DNA from: Candidatus Rokuibacteriota bacterium
GTDB lineage: Bacteria; Methylomirabilota; Methylomirabilia; Rokubacteriales; CSP1-6
Length of the DNA: 52,922 nucleotides
Direction: 5' to 3'
NCBI GenBank assembly: GCA_016193045.1
Contig: JACPSW010000023.1
Location: 19,638-72,559 of the forward strand
Shown: in pieces, positions 11,264 to 19,467 of the stretch
Layout of the letters: each line of letters starts with the position of its first letter
Position numbering within the stretch: the first letter of the stretch is position 1
Made by a program: the position numbers and the translations under genes
The notes under the pieces: generated by a model
The model's input: only the letters and a program-made list of their open reading frames with translations
The model's database searches: none
Told to the model about the DNA's origin: nothing

Positions 11264-12475
11264 TGGGGCGCGCGCTCGACGTCCGCTGCCCCCGCTGCGA
11301 CAAACCGGCCCCGGCCGATGGCATGGGAGCCTGCGCCGAGTGCGGGGTCGTCGTCGACATCCGGGTGGACCTCGGCGCGGTCCCGCCGCTCGGCGAGATC
11401 CGGAAGCGGCCCGAGATGACGATCTGGCGGTGGCGCGAGTTGCTCCCGATACCAGGACCCGGCGGCCGTCGTCTCGCTGGGGGAGGGATACACGCCCCTC
11501 GTGGAGGCTCGACGGCTGGGGAGCGCGATCGGAATTCCGCGGCTCCTCGTGAAGAACGACGGGCTCCTCCCGACGGGCTCGCTGAAAGACCGGGTGATGA
11601 GCGTGGGCGTCTCGCGGGCCAGGGAGATCAGGGCGAAGACCGTGGCGACGCCGTCCACGGGGAACGCCGCCGCCGCCCTGGCCGCCTACGCCGCGGCGGC
11701 GGGGCTCGGCTGCATCGTCTTCGTTCCCGAGGGCACCGCCCCGGCCAAGATGGTCCAGGCCCAGGCCTGCGGCGCCCGTGTCATCGCCGTCCGCGGCCCC
11801 TTCGACAGCGCCGCGCGGCTGGCGCAGCAGGCCGTCGCGACCTTCGGCTGGTACTCGACCCTCTCCGACAACCCGTACCGGAATGACGGCATGAAAAGCT
11901 ACGGCTACGAGATCTGGGAGCAGCTGGGAGAGGTCCCGGACTGGATGATCCACCCGGAGGCCTCGGGCGGTGCCGTCGCGGGAGCCTGGAAGGCCTTCGG
12001 CGAGATGCGGGACCTCGGCTGGGTCAGGCAGGGGCCGCGGATGGCCGCGGCTCAGGCCGAGGCCGCCGCCGCCCTGGTCCGGGCCTGGGAGGACGGGCGC
12101 GAAGACGTCGAAGCGCTCAGGCCGGGCCCGACGGTGGCAGAATCCATCCGGGTGGGCCGTCCGCGCCTCGGCTGGCAGGCCCTGAGGGCGCTCAGGGAAT
12201 CCGGCGGCGCCGCCGTCGCCGTCACGGATGAGGAAATCCTGGAATCCCGGAGGCTCCTGGCGACCCACGAGGGGATCTTCGCCGAGCCGTCGGGCGCAGT
12301 CTCCCTGGCCGCCGCCCGGCGCCTCCGCCGCGACGGGACGATTCGGGAAGGCCACCTCGTGGTCGCCGTCGTCACCGGCCACGGGCTGAAGCAGCCCGGC
12401 GCCTCCGCCACCCCGCCAGCCCCGCTCATCGAGCCGACACTGGCCGCTCTCGAGCGGGCCTTGAAGGAGTCCTGA
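11263..12475 (+). pseudogene. thrC: Threonine synthase with a one-base frameshift
   Basis: PLP enzyme turning O-phosphohomoserine into threonine. Frame 1 from the ATG at 11263 gives a zinc-ribbon start (VRCPRCDKPAP ... CAECG) up to RWRELLPI. From about 11452 the homology continues in another frame (QDPAAVVSLGEGYTPL, then PTGSLKDR with the PLP lysine, STGNAAAALAAYAAAAGL, and the C-terminal GHGLKQ) to the stop at 12475. Removing one C in ATACCAGG restores a 403-aa protein of normal length. All catalytic regions are present, so a sequencing error is as likely as gene decay. The ATG at 11501 inside the gene is not a true start. Confidence 0.75.
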
Positions 12476-12477
12476 CC

Positions 12478-12555
12478 GTGGCCCTCGCCCCGCAGGAGCT
12501 CAGCGCCGAGAAGCTGAAGGCCCTCTACCGCGAAGTCCGCCCCGGCACCGACTGA
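12478..12555 (+). CDS. Possible 25-aa ORF after threonine synthase
   Basis: A GTG at 12478 opens a 25-codon frame (LAPQELSAEKLKALYREVR as its core) ending at 12555, two bases after the thrC stop. The helix resembles the first residues of some thiamine-dependent dehydrogenase E1 subunits, so it may be the remnant of a longer gene. Evidence for expression is weak. Confidence 0.25.
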   Translation: MALAPQELSAEKLKALYREVRPGTD

Positions 12556-12561
12556 CGCAGG

Positions 12562-13497
12562 TTAATCCCAGAGGCGGGTCGAGAAGTAGCGCTCGCCCAG
12601 GTCGTTGAACAGCGTGACGAAACGCCCATGCCGCTCGCGGCGCGCGACGCGTTCCACGCCCACCAGGTACGCGCCCGACGACTGCCCCACGAAAAAGCCG
12701 GCCCGCGCCAGCCGCCCGCACATGGCGTAGGCCTCGTCGGCGGTGACCTGGACCTGCTCGTCGATCATGCTCTCGTCAAGAATGGCGGGGACGATATCTT
12801 CGGGGTGGCCGAGCGGCTTGAGCCCTTCGATGCCCGGAAAGACGTCCGGGATGACGCAGACAAGCCGGATCTTCGGGTCGTGCTCCTTCAGGCGCCGTCC
12901 GAGACCCGTCACGGTGCCGCCGGTGCCGACGCCGGCCACCACGTGAGTGATCCGGCCGGCGGTCTGCTCCAGGATTTCCGCCGCGGTCGTCTCGTAGTGG
13001 GCGCGCCAGTTGTCCTCGTTGCTGTACTGGTCACAGAAGAAGTAGCGGTCGGGGTCGGCTTCGTAGCGTCGCCGCACCTCGCGCAGCGCCTCGTCGTAGC
13101 CGAGCATCGCGTCGGTGAGGACGAGCCGGGCGCCATGGGCCCGCATCCGCTTCGTCCGCTCGGCGCTGGCATTGTCGGGGATGACGATCTCGACCGGCAG
13201 GCCGATGATCTGTCCGATCATCGCGTAGGCGATCCCGGCATTGCCCGACGAGCTGTCCAGCACGGTCATGCCCGGTCGAAGCCGTCCGTCGGCGAGCGCC
13301 CCGAGCAGCATGCGCAGCACGGGCCGGTCCTTGAGCGAGCCACCCGGGTTCAGCGATTCCATCTTTGCGAGCACCGCGACGTCGGGCAGCTCGTCACGAA
13401 ACAGGCTCACCGGGACCAGCGGCGTGTGGCCCACCGCGCGCAGAGCCGGATAGCGGTCTAACAGCGGTTCGATGCGCGGGTCCCACGGCATGAGCAC
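12562..13497 (-). CDS. Cysteine synthase family PLP enzyme
   Basis: A 311-aa fold-type II PLP enzyme of the CysK/CysM/cystathionine beta-synthase group. Lys56 in NPGGSLKDRP is the PLP Schiff-base lysine; SSSGNAGIAYA binds the substrate carboxylate, and GVGTGGTVTGLGR is the phosphate-binding loop. The C-terminal QSSGAYL serine contacts the pyridine nitrogen. The gene most likely makes cysteine from O-acetylserine or O-phosphoserine and sulfide or a sulfur carrier; the sequence does not settle which. The start may be the ATG at 13491, two codons in. It converges with thrC. Confidence 0.85.
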   Translation of the reverse strand: MLMPWDPRIEPLLDRYPALRAVGHTPLVPVSLFRDELPDVAVLAKMESLNPGGSLKDRPVLRMLLGALADGRLRPGMTVLDSSSGNAGIAYAMIGQIIGLPVEIVIPDNASAERTKRMRAHGARLVLTDAMLGYDEALREVRRRYEADPDRYFFCDQYSNEDNWRAHYETTAAEILEQTAGRITHVVAGVGTGGTVTGLGRRLKEHDPKIRLVCVIPDVFPGIEGLKPLGHPEDIVPAILDESMIDEQVQVTADEAYAMCGRLARAGFFVGQSSGAYLVGVERVARRERHGRFVTLFNDLGERYFSTRLWD

Positions 13498-13537
13498 GAT
13501 TGTACCGTAGAGCGTCCCGGTTCTCTCCTGGTGTGGG

Positions 13538-14077
13538 CTACTCCTCCACGGTCGTCTGAGTCCAGGTGCGAAGCAAGTCGGCGACCAGCAGCACCACGGC
13601 GCCCAGAATGGTCAACCCCCCGGCTGTGAAGACGAGCCACCCGAGGAGGTCGGCCTGGTTGAGGAGGCCGAGCCGTCCCAGGAGATAGTTCCAGTCGTGA
13701 ATGCTGCCGTCGCCTCCCAGCAGCGGCAGGGCCAGCCGGCGGGCATCGGCGACGTAGATGGCGACGTTCGTGAGGCTTTCCCCCGTCCAGAAGAGCCCGG
13801 CGGCGGCCGCGGCGGGCTGCCGGCGAAGCAGGAAGGACACCGCGCAGGCGGCGGGAATGAGGATCTGCATGAGCGAGCCGCCCAGGATCTGGAGGAACTC
13901 CCCGAAGACCAGGAAGAGGACATGGCCGGCTTCGTGAAAAATCAGGTTCGCGCCGTCCAGAATGCCCAGGAGAACCCCCGGCGGAGCGGCCGTCACCCCT
14001 CGCTGCAGCGTCTGCCAGGCGAGCACGCCCATCACGAAGAGGCCTGCGCCACGAGCGACCAGGGGCCCGTACCTCAC
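13538..14077 (-). CDS. Small membrane protein with HExxH motif (M50-like)
   Basis: About 179 aa with four hydrophobic segments (near 8-24, 60-80, 85-105 and 150-175) and the motif FHEAGHVLF (His48, Glu49, His52), the zinc site of site-2-protease-like membrane peptidases. Family M50 enzymes usually also have a distal NPDG/LDG motif, which I do not see clearly, so catalysis is unproven. A conserved-looking HDWNYLLGRLG segment follows. The GTG at 14077 with GAGGG upstream is preferred; the longer open frame upstream is the shadow of the hydrolase gene. Confidence 0.65.
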   Translation of the reverse strand: MRYGPLVARGAGLFVMGVLAWQTLQRGVTAAPPGVLLGILDGANLIFHEAGHVLFLVFGEFLQILGGSLMQILIPAACAVSFLLRRQPAAAAAGLFWTGESLTNVAIYVADARRLALPLLGGDGSIHDWNYLLGRLGLLNQADLLGWLVFTAGGLTILGAVVLLVADLLRTWTQTTVEE

Positions 14078-14112
14078 GCCCGCACCCTCACCCTCCCCCA
14101 CTCGAATGCCCC

Positions 14113-14877
14113 TCAGCCAATAGAATGCTCCAGGAAGTCCCGGATGCCGGCGTTGACAATCTCCGGCTGCTCGAGCTGGACGAAGTGCCCCGCCTGCTCG
14201 ACCAGGAGAAGCCTCGCGCCGGGGATCTTCGCCGCCAGGAACTCGGCGTACTTGGGCGGGGTCAGTTGATCGTCCTCGCCACAGATCGCGAGCGCCGGCA
14301 GGCAGATGGCTCCCACGCGATCCATCACGTCGAACGCGTCGCAGGCCATGAAATCCCCGATGGCGACGTCGGGTCGCGTCCCGAGCATCGCCACCGTCGC
14401 TCCATCCTTGAGCGCCTGCGAGGCCGCCGCGCCGAACCCCAGGGCGGTGATGAAGGCGCACCCTTCGGCGTAGTCCGACGCGAGCAGCTCGAAGATCCTG
14501 GGAAGCACTCTGAGGCGGGCGCCCGTCCCGACCAGGACGAGGCCGGCACACAGCGCCGGGTTCTCGAGCGCCACCGTCTGAGCGATGCCCCCGCCCATCG
14601 AGTGGCCGCCGAGGACGACCTTTCCGAGCCCCGCGGCCCGGATGAACCCGCTCACGATCCGCGCGTAGTCCTCGATCTGCCGGCTCCCATCACCCGCCGA
14701 CTCGCCGTGGCCGGGAAGGTCGAGGGCGACCACCCGCGCCATGTCCGCGAGCCCCTCGAGCTGGCGGATCCACGCGAGCGTGTTTCCGCCGGCGCCGTGG
14801 ATGAGGCAGAGTGTCGCGGCGCCGCGCCCGGTCTCCAGGTAGTGGAGCCCGACCCCCTCAACGACCTGGACGGGCAT
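14113..14877 (-). CDS. Alpha/beta hydrolase
   Basis: A 254-aa hydrolase with the oxyanion segment LIHGAGGN, DLPGHGES after strand 4, the nucleophile elbow GGHSMGGG (Ser93), the acid in CGEDDQLTP, and the catalytic His in QAGHFVQLE. It is cytoplasmic; the substrate is unknown (esterase, lactonase or C-C hydrolase types are all possible). Its ATG lies 20 bases inside the 3' end of the endonuclease V gene, so the two are co-transcribed and likely translationally coupled. Confidence 0.85.
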   Translation of the reverse strand: MPVQVVEGVGLHYLETGRGAATLCLIHGAGGNTLAWIRQLEGLADMARVVALDLPGHGESAGDGSRQIEDYARIVSGFIRAAGLGKVVLGGHSMGGGIAQTVALENPALCAGLVLVGTGARLRVLPRIFELLASDYAEGCAFITALGFGAAASQALKDGATVAMLGTRPDVAIGDFMACDAFDVMDRVGAICLPALAICGEDDQLTPPKYAEFLAAKIPGARLLLVEQAGHFVQLEQPEIVNAGIRDFLEHSIG

Positions 14878-15550
14878 GGAATCGCTCGCGCTTGAGCCGG
14901 TTGACGAGCTGCTCGGCGAGGCGGATCGGCTCGGGCACCCGGTAGGCGCAGCACGCGAGCACCCAGCGGACCGCCGCGGCGAGCGAGATCCGGTGGCCCA
15001 CGGACACGTAGAGCGGGCGAACGTGGTCGCGCGTTCTGAGGACGGCTCCGACGCGCTTGCCCTCGAGCATCAGGGGCGCCCAGTCGCCGCGGCGGGCGCC
15101 GGGCTCGCGATGCTCCCCGACGAGGCGCGATTTGGCGCACCCCACGCTGGGCCGGTCCAGGAGCACCCCGAGGTGGGCGGCGAGGCCGAGGCCCCGCGGG
15201 TGGGCGATCCCCTGGCCGTCGAAGAACCAGAGGTCGGGGCGGATGGAGAGGCGCCGGGCGGCCCGGAGAAAGACCGGCCCTTCACGGAAGGAGAGGTAGC
15301 CGGGAACGTAAGGAAACGTCACGCGCCCCGCGGCCCAGGCCGTGGCCACGGGATCCAGGGCCGGAAGGGCCACGACGGCGATGCCGGCCCAGATCGTCCG
15401 GCCGTCAGGCGAGAAGGCGCAGTCGGCGCCGGCCACGAGCCGGACGGCCCGCGGCCCGTCGCCCACGCGGAGTCGCCGCTTGAGCGCTAACTGGATCTTC
15501 CGGGCTTCGGAGACCGTCGAGGGCCAGCGGGGAGCGGGGACGGCGGCCAT
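14858..15550 (-). CDS. nfi: Endonuclease V (deoxyinosine 3'-endonuclease)
   Basis: EndoV cuts DNA near deaminated adenine (inosine) and starts its repair. The protein is 230 aa from the ATG at 15550. It has GADCAFS with the first metal aspartate, the strand-loop VPGYLSFREGP with its Glu, FDGQGIAHPRGLGLAAHLG with the second Asp, and the SVGCAKSRL segment that precedes the tyrosine-wedge/inosine pocket region. The frame is open for 19 more codons upstream, but the family start fits 15550. The 154 bases upstream, to 15704, hold no gene that I can support. Confidence 0.92.
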   Translation of the reverse strand: MAAVPAPRWPSTVSEARKIQLALKRRLRVGDGPRAVRLVAGADCAFSPDGRTIWAGIAVVALPALDPVATAWAAGRVTFPYVPGYLSFREGPVFLRAARRLSIRPDLWFFDGQGIAHPRGLGLAAHLGVLLDRPSVGCAKSRLVGEHREPGARRGDWAPLMLEGKRVGAVLRTRDHVRPLYVSVGHRISLAAAVRWVLACCAYRVPEPIRLAEQLVNRLKRERFHARPGR

Positions 15551-15704
15551 GACGGACGCATTGTACGCCAGATTATTCACCTGGGGCGGGCACCCGGTGT
15601 GCAGCACACGCCCGCCCCCGCCGGGATCTCACGTGGCCTGTTTTCGGTTGCCCGATCTCAGCCCTTGCGATCACGCCGCGGCCGTCCCCTACCGAAGCGT
15701 CCGC

Positions 15705-16529
15705 TCAGGGCATGATCGTCACGGTGAGGCCGAGGCTGAAGCGCTTATCCTCGGTGCCCGAGGGCGGCAGCGGGAACGGTTGGGCGCGGTTGACCGCGGC
15801 GCGCACGCTCTCAGCCACTTCCGGATTCGGGGGGTCCACGGCGACCTCGACCGCGGCGGGGCGCCCGGCAGGCGTCAGGCGGAAGGTCAGCGACACCCGA
15901 TAGACCCCGTTGCTCGTCGTGGGATACTTGAGCGCCCAGTAGATCTTCCTCACGAGCCGGTCCTCGTAGCCGACCCGAGAAAACCTCCACTCGAGGACTC
16001 GAGTCGCCTCGGCAGTGCCAGGCTCCTCGGGCGACGGCAAGGCGTCGCTGCCGCGCGCGATCGCCGCCTCCAGGGCTCCGGTGTGAAGCCAGGCGACTCC
16101 TCGGTGGCCGCTCGACCTGAGGCTCGGGTACTCCCCGAGAGAGATACTGACGCCGCTCCCTTCCCACCGCCACTGTTGGTTCCCCCGGATCGGCGCCACG
16201 CCGTACTGTCGCTCGAAGAGCGCGACCATGTCCGCCAGCCGGTGGACCGGGAAGCGGAGGACGACCCCCTGCAGCCCCTCCTCCGAGACGAACTGGAAGG
16301 ACGCGCTGAGGGGAATCCCGTCGAGGTGAGTGGCCACGGTGTAGGCCAGAGTGGACGCGGTTTCCTGGCTGAGCCGGCCGCCCGGGAACTGCTTCCTGGC
16401 GGCGGCGAGGGGTGCGCCCCACTCCAGGCCGAGGACCGCGGCGGGCTCGTTCCATCCCTCCGCCCCTGCCGCGGTCGCGTGGAGGACGGAGAGCGCGAGG
16501 GCCAGGAAAACCGATAGCCACCTGGACAT
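15705..16529 (-). CDS. Secreted protein with TonB/TolA C-terminal-like domain
   Basis: A 274-aa protein with a signal peptide (LSVFLALALSVLHATAAGA). Residues about 28-165 form a domain I do not recognise, with a GLEWGAPLAAARKQF segment seen in periplasmic proteins that judge envelope or sequence features. Residues about 205-270 (YRVSLTFRLTPAGRPAAVEV ... VRAAVNRAQPFPLPP) look like a TonB/TolA C-terminal domain. It is probably periplasmic or outer-membrane associated, transcribed away from the cluster at 16679. Confidence 0.65.
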   Translation of the reverse strand: MSRWLSVFLALALSVLHATAAGAEGWNEPAAVLGLEWGAPLAAARKQFPGGRLSQETASTLAYTVATHLDGIPLSASFQFVSEEGLQGVVLRFPVHRLADMVALFERQYGVAPIRGNQQWRWEGSGVSISLGEYPSLRSSGHRGVAWLHTGALEAAIARGSDALPSPEEPGTAEATRVLEWRFSRVGYEDRLVRKIYWALKYPTTSNGVYRVSLTFRLTPAGRPAAVEVAVDPPNPEVAESVRAAVNRAQPFPLPPSGTEDKRFSLGLTVTIMP

Positions 16530-16624
16530 TCTGCTCCACCGGGAAGCAAGGCTCGTTCCAGATGCCCCCCAGGCGCTTTCGCCGGATTCTCGCGGGCCTA
16601 GACACCCCCCCGGCGGCGGTCGGA

Positions 16625-16641
16625 TGTCAGCAAATCTGACA
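16625..16641. promoter_or_regulatory. Candidate operator TGTCAG-N5-CTGACA
   Basis: A perfect 6+6 base dyad with a 5-base centre (TGTCAGCAAATCTGACA), 38 bases before the first ATG of the mutase cluster. A TAGAAT element at 16665-16670 could be the -10 box, but no good -35 is seen at the right distance. The dyad resembles sites of GntR-type and similar regulators; no regulator gene adjoins it. Confidence 0.45.
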
Positions 16642-16678
16642 CGAGCGTCAGGTGCTGTTTGGGCTAGAATAGCGGGGC

Positions 16679-17512
16679 ATGGAAAGGATGAGCGTCAACG
16701 GGGTGTCCCTCGCCGTCCACGAGTGGCCGGGCAAGGGCCCGGCCGTCGTCTGCATCCACGGCCTCACCGCCAACCACACCTGCTGGCAGAGCCTGGCGGA
16801 CATCCTCACGCCCGAGTACCGCCTGATCGCCTACGACCTTCGGGGCCGCGGAGAGAGCGACAAGCCGCCGAAGGGTTACAGCCTCGAGATCCACGCCCGG
16901 GACGTGAACGCGCTCCTGGATCGCTTCGATCTCAAGCGCGCGGTGATCATCGGGCACTCCCTGGGCGCGAAGATCGCCCTCCACTTCGCGGTCCACTACC
17001 CCAAGCGGGTCAGCAAGCTGATCCTCGTGGATGGCGGCCACGACATCCGGGCGGAGGTGCTGGACTCCATCGCCCCCGCCGTCAACCGCCTCGGGATCGA
17101 GTTCCCGTCTATGGATGTCTTCCTCCAGATGCTGCAGGGTCTGCCGATGTTCCAGGGGCGCTGGAACGACTACCTCGAGCGCTACTTCCGCTACGACGTC
17201 GAGGTCCTCCCCTCTGGCGCGGTCCGCTCCAAGGTCTCGAAACCGGCGATCGAAGAGGAGATCGCGAACCTCGTGAGGGAGCGGCTCTGGGTCCTCCACC
17301 ACCAGGTCAAGTGCCCCACCCTGATCTTGCGGTCCCCTGACGGGCTCCTGACGGCCACGGACTGCCTGATGACCCGGGAGGAGGGGGAGGCCATGGCCCG
17401 CGCGATCCCGAAATCCAGGCTGGTGGTCGTCCCGAAGACCAACCACTACACGATCCTCCTCGGGAAGAACCCGAAGACCCGCCAGGCGATCCGCCGCTTC
17501 CTCGCCTCGTGA
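16679..17512 (+). CDS. Alpha/beta hydrolase, first gene of the HCM cluster
   Basis: A 277-aa alpha/beta hydrolase with CIHGLTANHTCW (oxyanion loop), YDLRGRGESDKP, the nucleophile Ser94 in IGHSLGAK, and the catalytic His256 in KTNHYTILL. The cap region is rich in aromatic residues. The stop overlaps the GTG of the acyl-CoA ligase (GTGA), so both are one translation unit. The context suggests release of a carboxylic acid, from an ester or a thioester, that the ligase then activates; the exact substrate is not visible. Confidence 0.8.
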   Translation: MERMSVNGVSLAVHEWPGKGPAVVCIHGLTANHTCWQSLADILTPEYRLIAYDLRGRGESDKPPKGYSLEIHARDVNALLDRFDLKRAVIIGHSLGAKIALHFAVHYPKRVSKLILVDGGHDIRAEVLDSIAPAVNRLGIEFPSMDVFLQMLQGLPMFQGRWNDYLERYFRYDVEVLPSGAVRSKVSKPAIEEEIANLVRERLWVLHHQVKCPTLILRSPDGLLTATDCLMTREEGEAMARAIPKSRLVVVPKTNHYTILLGKNPKTRQAIRRFLAS

Positions 17513-18912
17513 GCGACTGGCCGCCCGAGTACGACGACCGCTATCTTCCCGCGCCCGGGTCGCGCTACTGGTTTCCCGAGCGGGAGTGCCAAGATCCCGA
17601 AGCGCGCGACGCCGAGGTTCTCCGAAAAATCCAGGCCGCCATGGCCTGGGCCTGGGAGCGCGCGCCATTCTACCGGGAAAAATGGCGGGGCGCGGGGCTC
17701 GAGCCCGGCGACATCAAGAGCCTCGACGACTTCCGCAAGGTCCCCGTCGTGACGAAGCAGGAGCTGCGGGAGGACCAGGCCGCGCGCCCGCCGCTGGGCT
17801 CCTACCTCTGCATCCCCCGCGAGGAGGTGCGCCGCATCCACGGGACCTCGGGCACCACCGGGAAGCCCACGGCCTTCGCCATCGGCCGGGACGACTGGCG
17901 CCGCATCGCCAACGCGCACGCGCGGATCATGTGGGGCTTCGGCCTCCGCCCCTCGGATACGGTCTTCTTCGGGTCGTTCTTCAGCCTCTACCTGGGCGGC
18001 TGGGGGGCGCTGGCCGGTGTGGAGCGCCTGGGCGCCACGGCCTTCCCCTTCGGCGCCGGCGTCCCCGGCCAGACGCTGATGGCCCTCCGCTGGCTCAGGG
18101 AGATGCGCCCGTCGGCCTTCTACGGGACGCCCTCCTACGGCCTGTACGTCGCGGAAAAGGCGCGGCAGGAGGGGATCGATCCCGGCGAGTTCGGTCTCCG
18201 GATCCTCTTCTTCTCGGGCGAGCCCGGGGCCGGAATTCCGTCCACGAAGCGCCGCATCGAGGAGGCGTACGGCGGCGTCTGCGTGGACACCGGCTCCATG
18301 GCCGAGATGACGCCCTGGATGACCAACGCCGAGTGCGAGTTCCGGTCCGGCATGCACCTCTGGCAGGACATCGTCTATGCCGAGCTCCTCCACCCGGAGG
18401 GCAAGATGCTCGTCGGGTTCGGGCAAGAGGGGGTGCCCGTCTACACCCACCTGGAGCGCACCTCCCAGCCCATGATCCGGCTCTGGTCGGGGGACCTCGC
18501 GACCTGGACCGACGCGCCCTGCGAGTGCGGGCGCACCTACCCCCGGCTGCCGCGGGGGGTCTACGGGCGCGTGGACGATATGGTCATCGTGCGCGGCGAG
18601 AACGTCTACCCGAGCGCGGTGGAGGAGGTCCTGCGGGCGACGCGCGGCGTCGGCGAGGAGTATCGGATCATCGTCAGCCGGAAGGAAGCGATGGACGAGC
18701 TGGTGATCCAGGCCGAGGTCCGGCCCGAGGTCGGCGCGCGCCCCGGCGCCCTGGACGCGCTCCGGGCCGACGTCGAGGCGCGGCTCCGCGCCGTGATCGG
18801 CGTCCGCGCCGCGGTCCAGCTGGTCCCTCCCGGGCAGCTCGAGCGCACCGAGTTCAAGGCCCGGCGCGTGATCGACAACCGCGACCTGTTCCGCGAGCTG
18901 ACAACTCGCTAG
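17509..18912 (+). CDS. PaaK-like acyl-CoA ligase, probable 2-hydroxyisobutyryl-CoA ligase
   Basis: A 467-aa AMP-forming acid-CoA ligase of the phenylacetate-CoA ligase subgroup: P-loop-like HGTSGTTGKP at 111-120, DTGSMAEMTPW for the acyl-adenylate site, RLWSGDLATW and the C-terminal GRVDDMVIVRGENVYPS hinge. A CECG pair resembles the metal-binding cysteines seen in some members. Genes of this subgroup stand next to HCM in known 2-hydroxyisobutyrate degraders, and the mutase subunits follow on this strand. I therefore infer activation of 2-hydroxyisobutyrate or a close analogue. A phenylacetate role is less likely, as no paa genes are nearby. Confidence 0.7.
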   Translation: MSDWPPEYDDRYLPAPGSRYWFPERECQDPEARDAEVLRKIQAAMAWAWERAPFYREKWRGAGLEPGDIKSLDDFRKVPVVTKQELREDQAARPPLGSYLCIPREEVRRIHGTSGTTGKPTAFAIGRDDWRRIANAHARIMWGFGLRPSDTVFFGSFFSLYLGGWGALAGVERLGATAFPFGAGVPGQTLMALRWLREMRPSAFYGTPSYGLYVAEKARQEGIDPGEFGLRILFFSGEPGAGIPSTKRRIEEAYGGVCVDTGSMAEMTPWMTNAECEFRSGMHLWQDIVYAELLHPEGKMLVGFGQEGVPVYTHLERTSQPMIRLWSGDLATWTDAPCECGRTYPRLPRGVYGRVDDMVIVRGENVYPSAVEEVLRATRGVGEEYRIIVSRKEAMDELVIQAEVRPEVGARPGALDALRADVEARLRAVIGVRAAVQLVPPGQLERTEFKARRVIDNRDLFRELTTR

Positions 18913-18980
18913 CCCCCTCACCCCCTAATCCCCCTCACCTTGATCCTCTCCCCCAGCGGAGGAGAGGGGAGGGTGAGGGG
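18913..18980 (+). repeat. CCCTCACC palindromic repeat
   Basis: C-rich left arm (CCCCTCACC ... CCTCTCCC) and G-rich right arm (GGAGAGGGGAGGGTGAGGGG) around a short loop, directly after the ligase stop. A longer relative is at 43896-43973 and half-elements are at 5241 and 14085. Such palindromes are common between genes of GC-rich bacteria and can fold in RNA; no T tract follows. Confidence 0.65.
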
Positions 18981-19029
18981 GGAGAAGACAAAGGTGAGTG
19001 GGAGGCTTCGGAGGGGGAGGAGAGAAGGC

Positions 19030-19467
19030 ATGGTCGAGATCCGATCCGCTCGGTTCGATGACATCGCGGCGTGCGCGACGCTGGCGGACGAGTTGATCGG
19101 CCCGCGGCGGGCCCGGCCGTTCACCGAGGCCGCGCTGGACCGCCGCCAGCTCCTCGTCGCCAGCGACAACGGGAGCCTTGTGGGATGTCTGGCGTACACG
19201 ACCGACTGGTTCAACTGTACGTTCGTCTCGCTCGTGGTCGTGAAGCCCGATCAGCGGCGGAAGGGAATCGCGCGGGAGCTCTACCGGGCCGTCGAGGCCG
19301 AAAGCACGAGCCCTCGGCTCTTCTCCTCCACCGAGGAGACCGACGCCGCGTCCATCCGGATGCACAGCGCGCTCGGCTTCACGGCGAGCGGCTACGTCGA
19401 CAACCTCCCCCAGGGCTGCCGCGAGCTGCTCTTCTACAAGCGTCTCGATGGAGGACGCCATGTTTGA
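19030..19467 (+). CDS. GNAT N-acetyltransferase
   Basis: A 145-aa GNAT protein: N-terminal VEIRSARFDDIAACATLADELI, the acetyl-CoA-binding beta4-alpha3 VVKPDQRRKGIARELY (Q/R-x-x-G-x-A), and the C-terminal ASIRMHSALGFTASGY. The ATG at 19030 is chosen; the open frame before it runs through the repeat. Its last eight bases overlap hcmA, so it is coupled to the mutase. The substrate is unknown; a protein- or amine-acetylating role in regulating the pathway is possible but not shown. Confidence 0.8.
   Translation: MVEIRSARFDDIAACATLADELIGPRRARPFTEAALDRRQLLVASDNGSLVGCLAYTTDWFNCTFVSLVVVKPDQRRKGIARELYRAVEAESTSPRLFSSTEETDAASIRMHSALGFTASGYVDNLPQGCRELLFYKRLDGGRHV

Noticed and set aside
11501-12475. A separate gene starting with ATG 11501
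   Set aside because: Homology to threonine synthase continues upstream in this frame to about 11452 and then in the other frame, so this ATG is internal.
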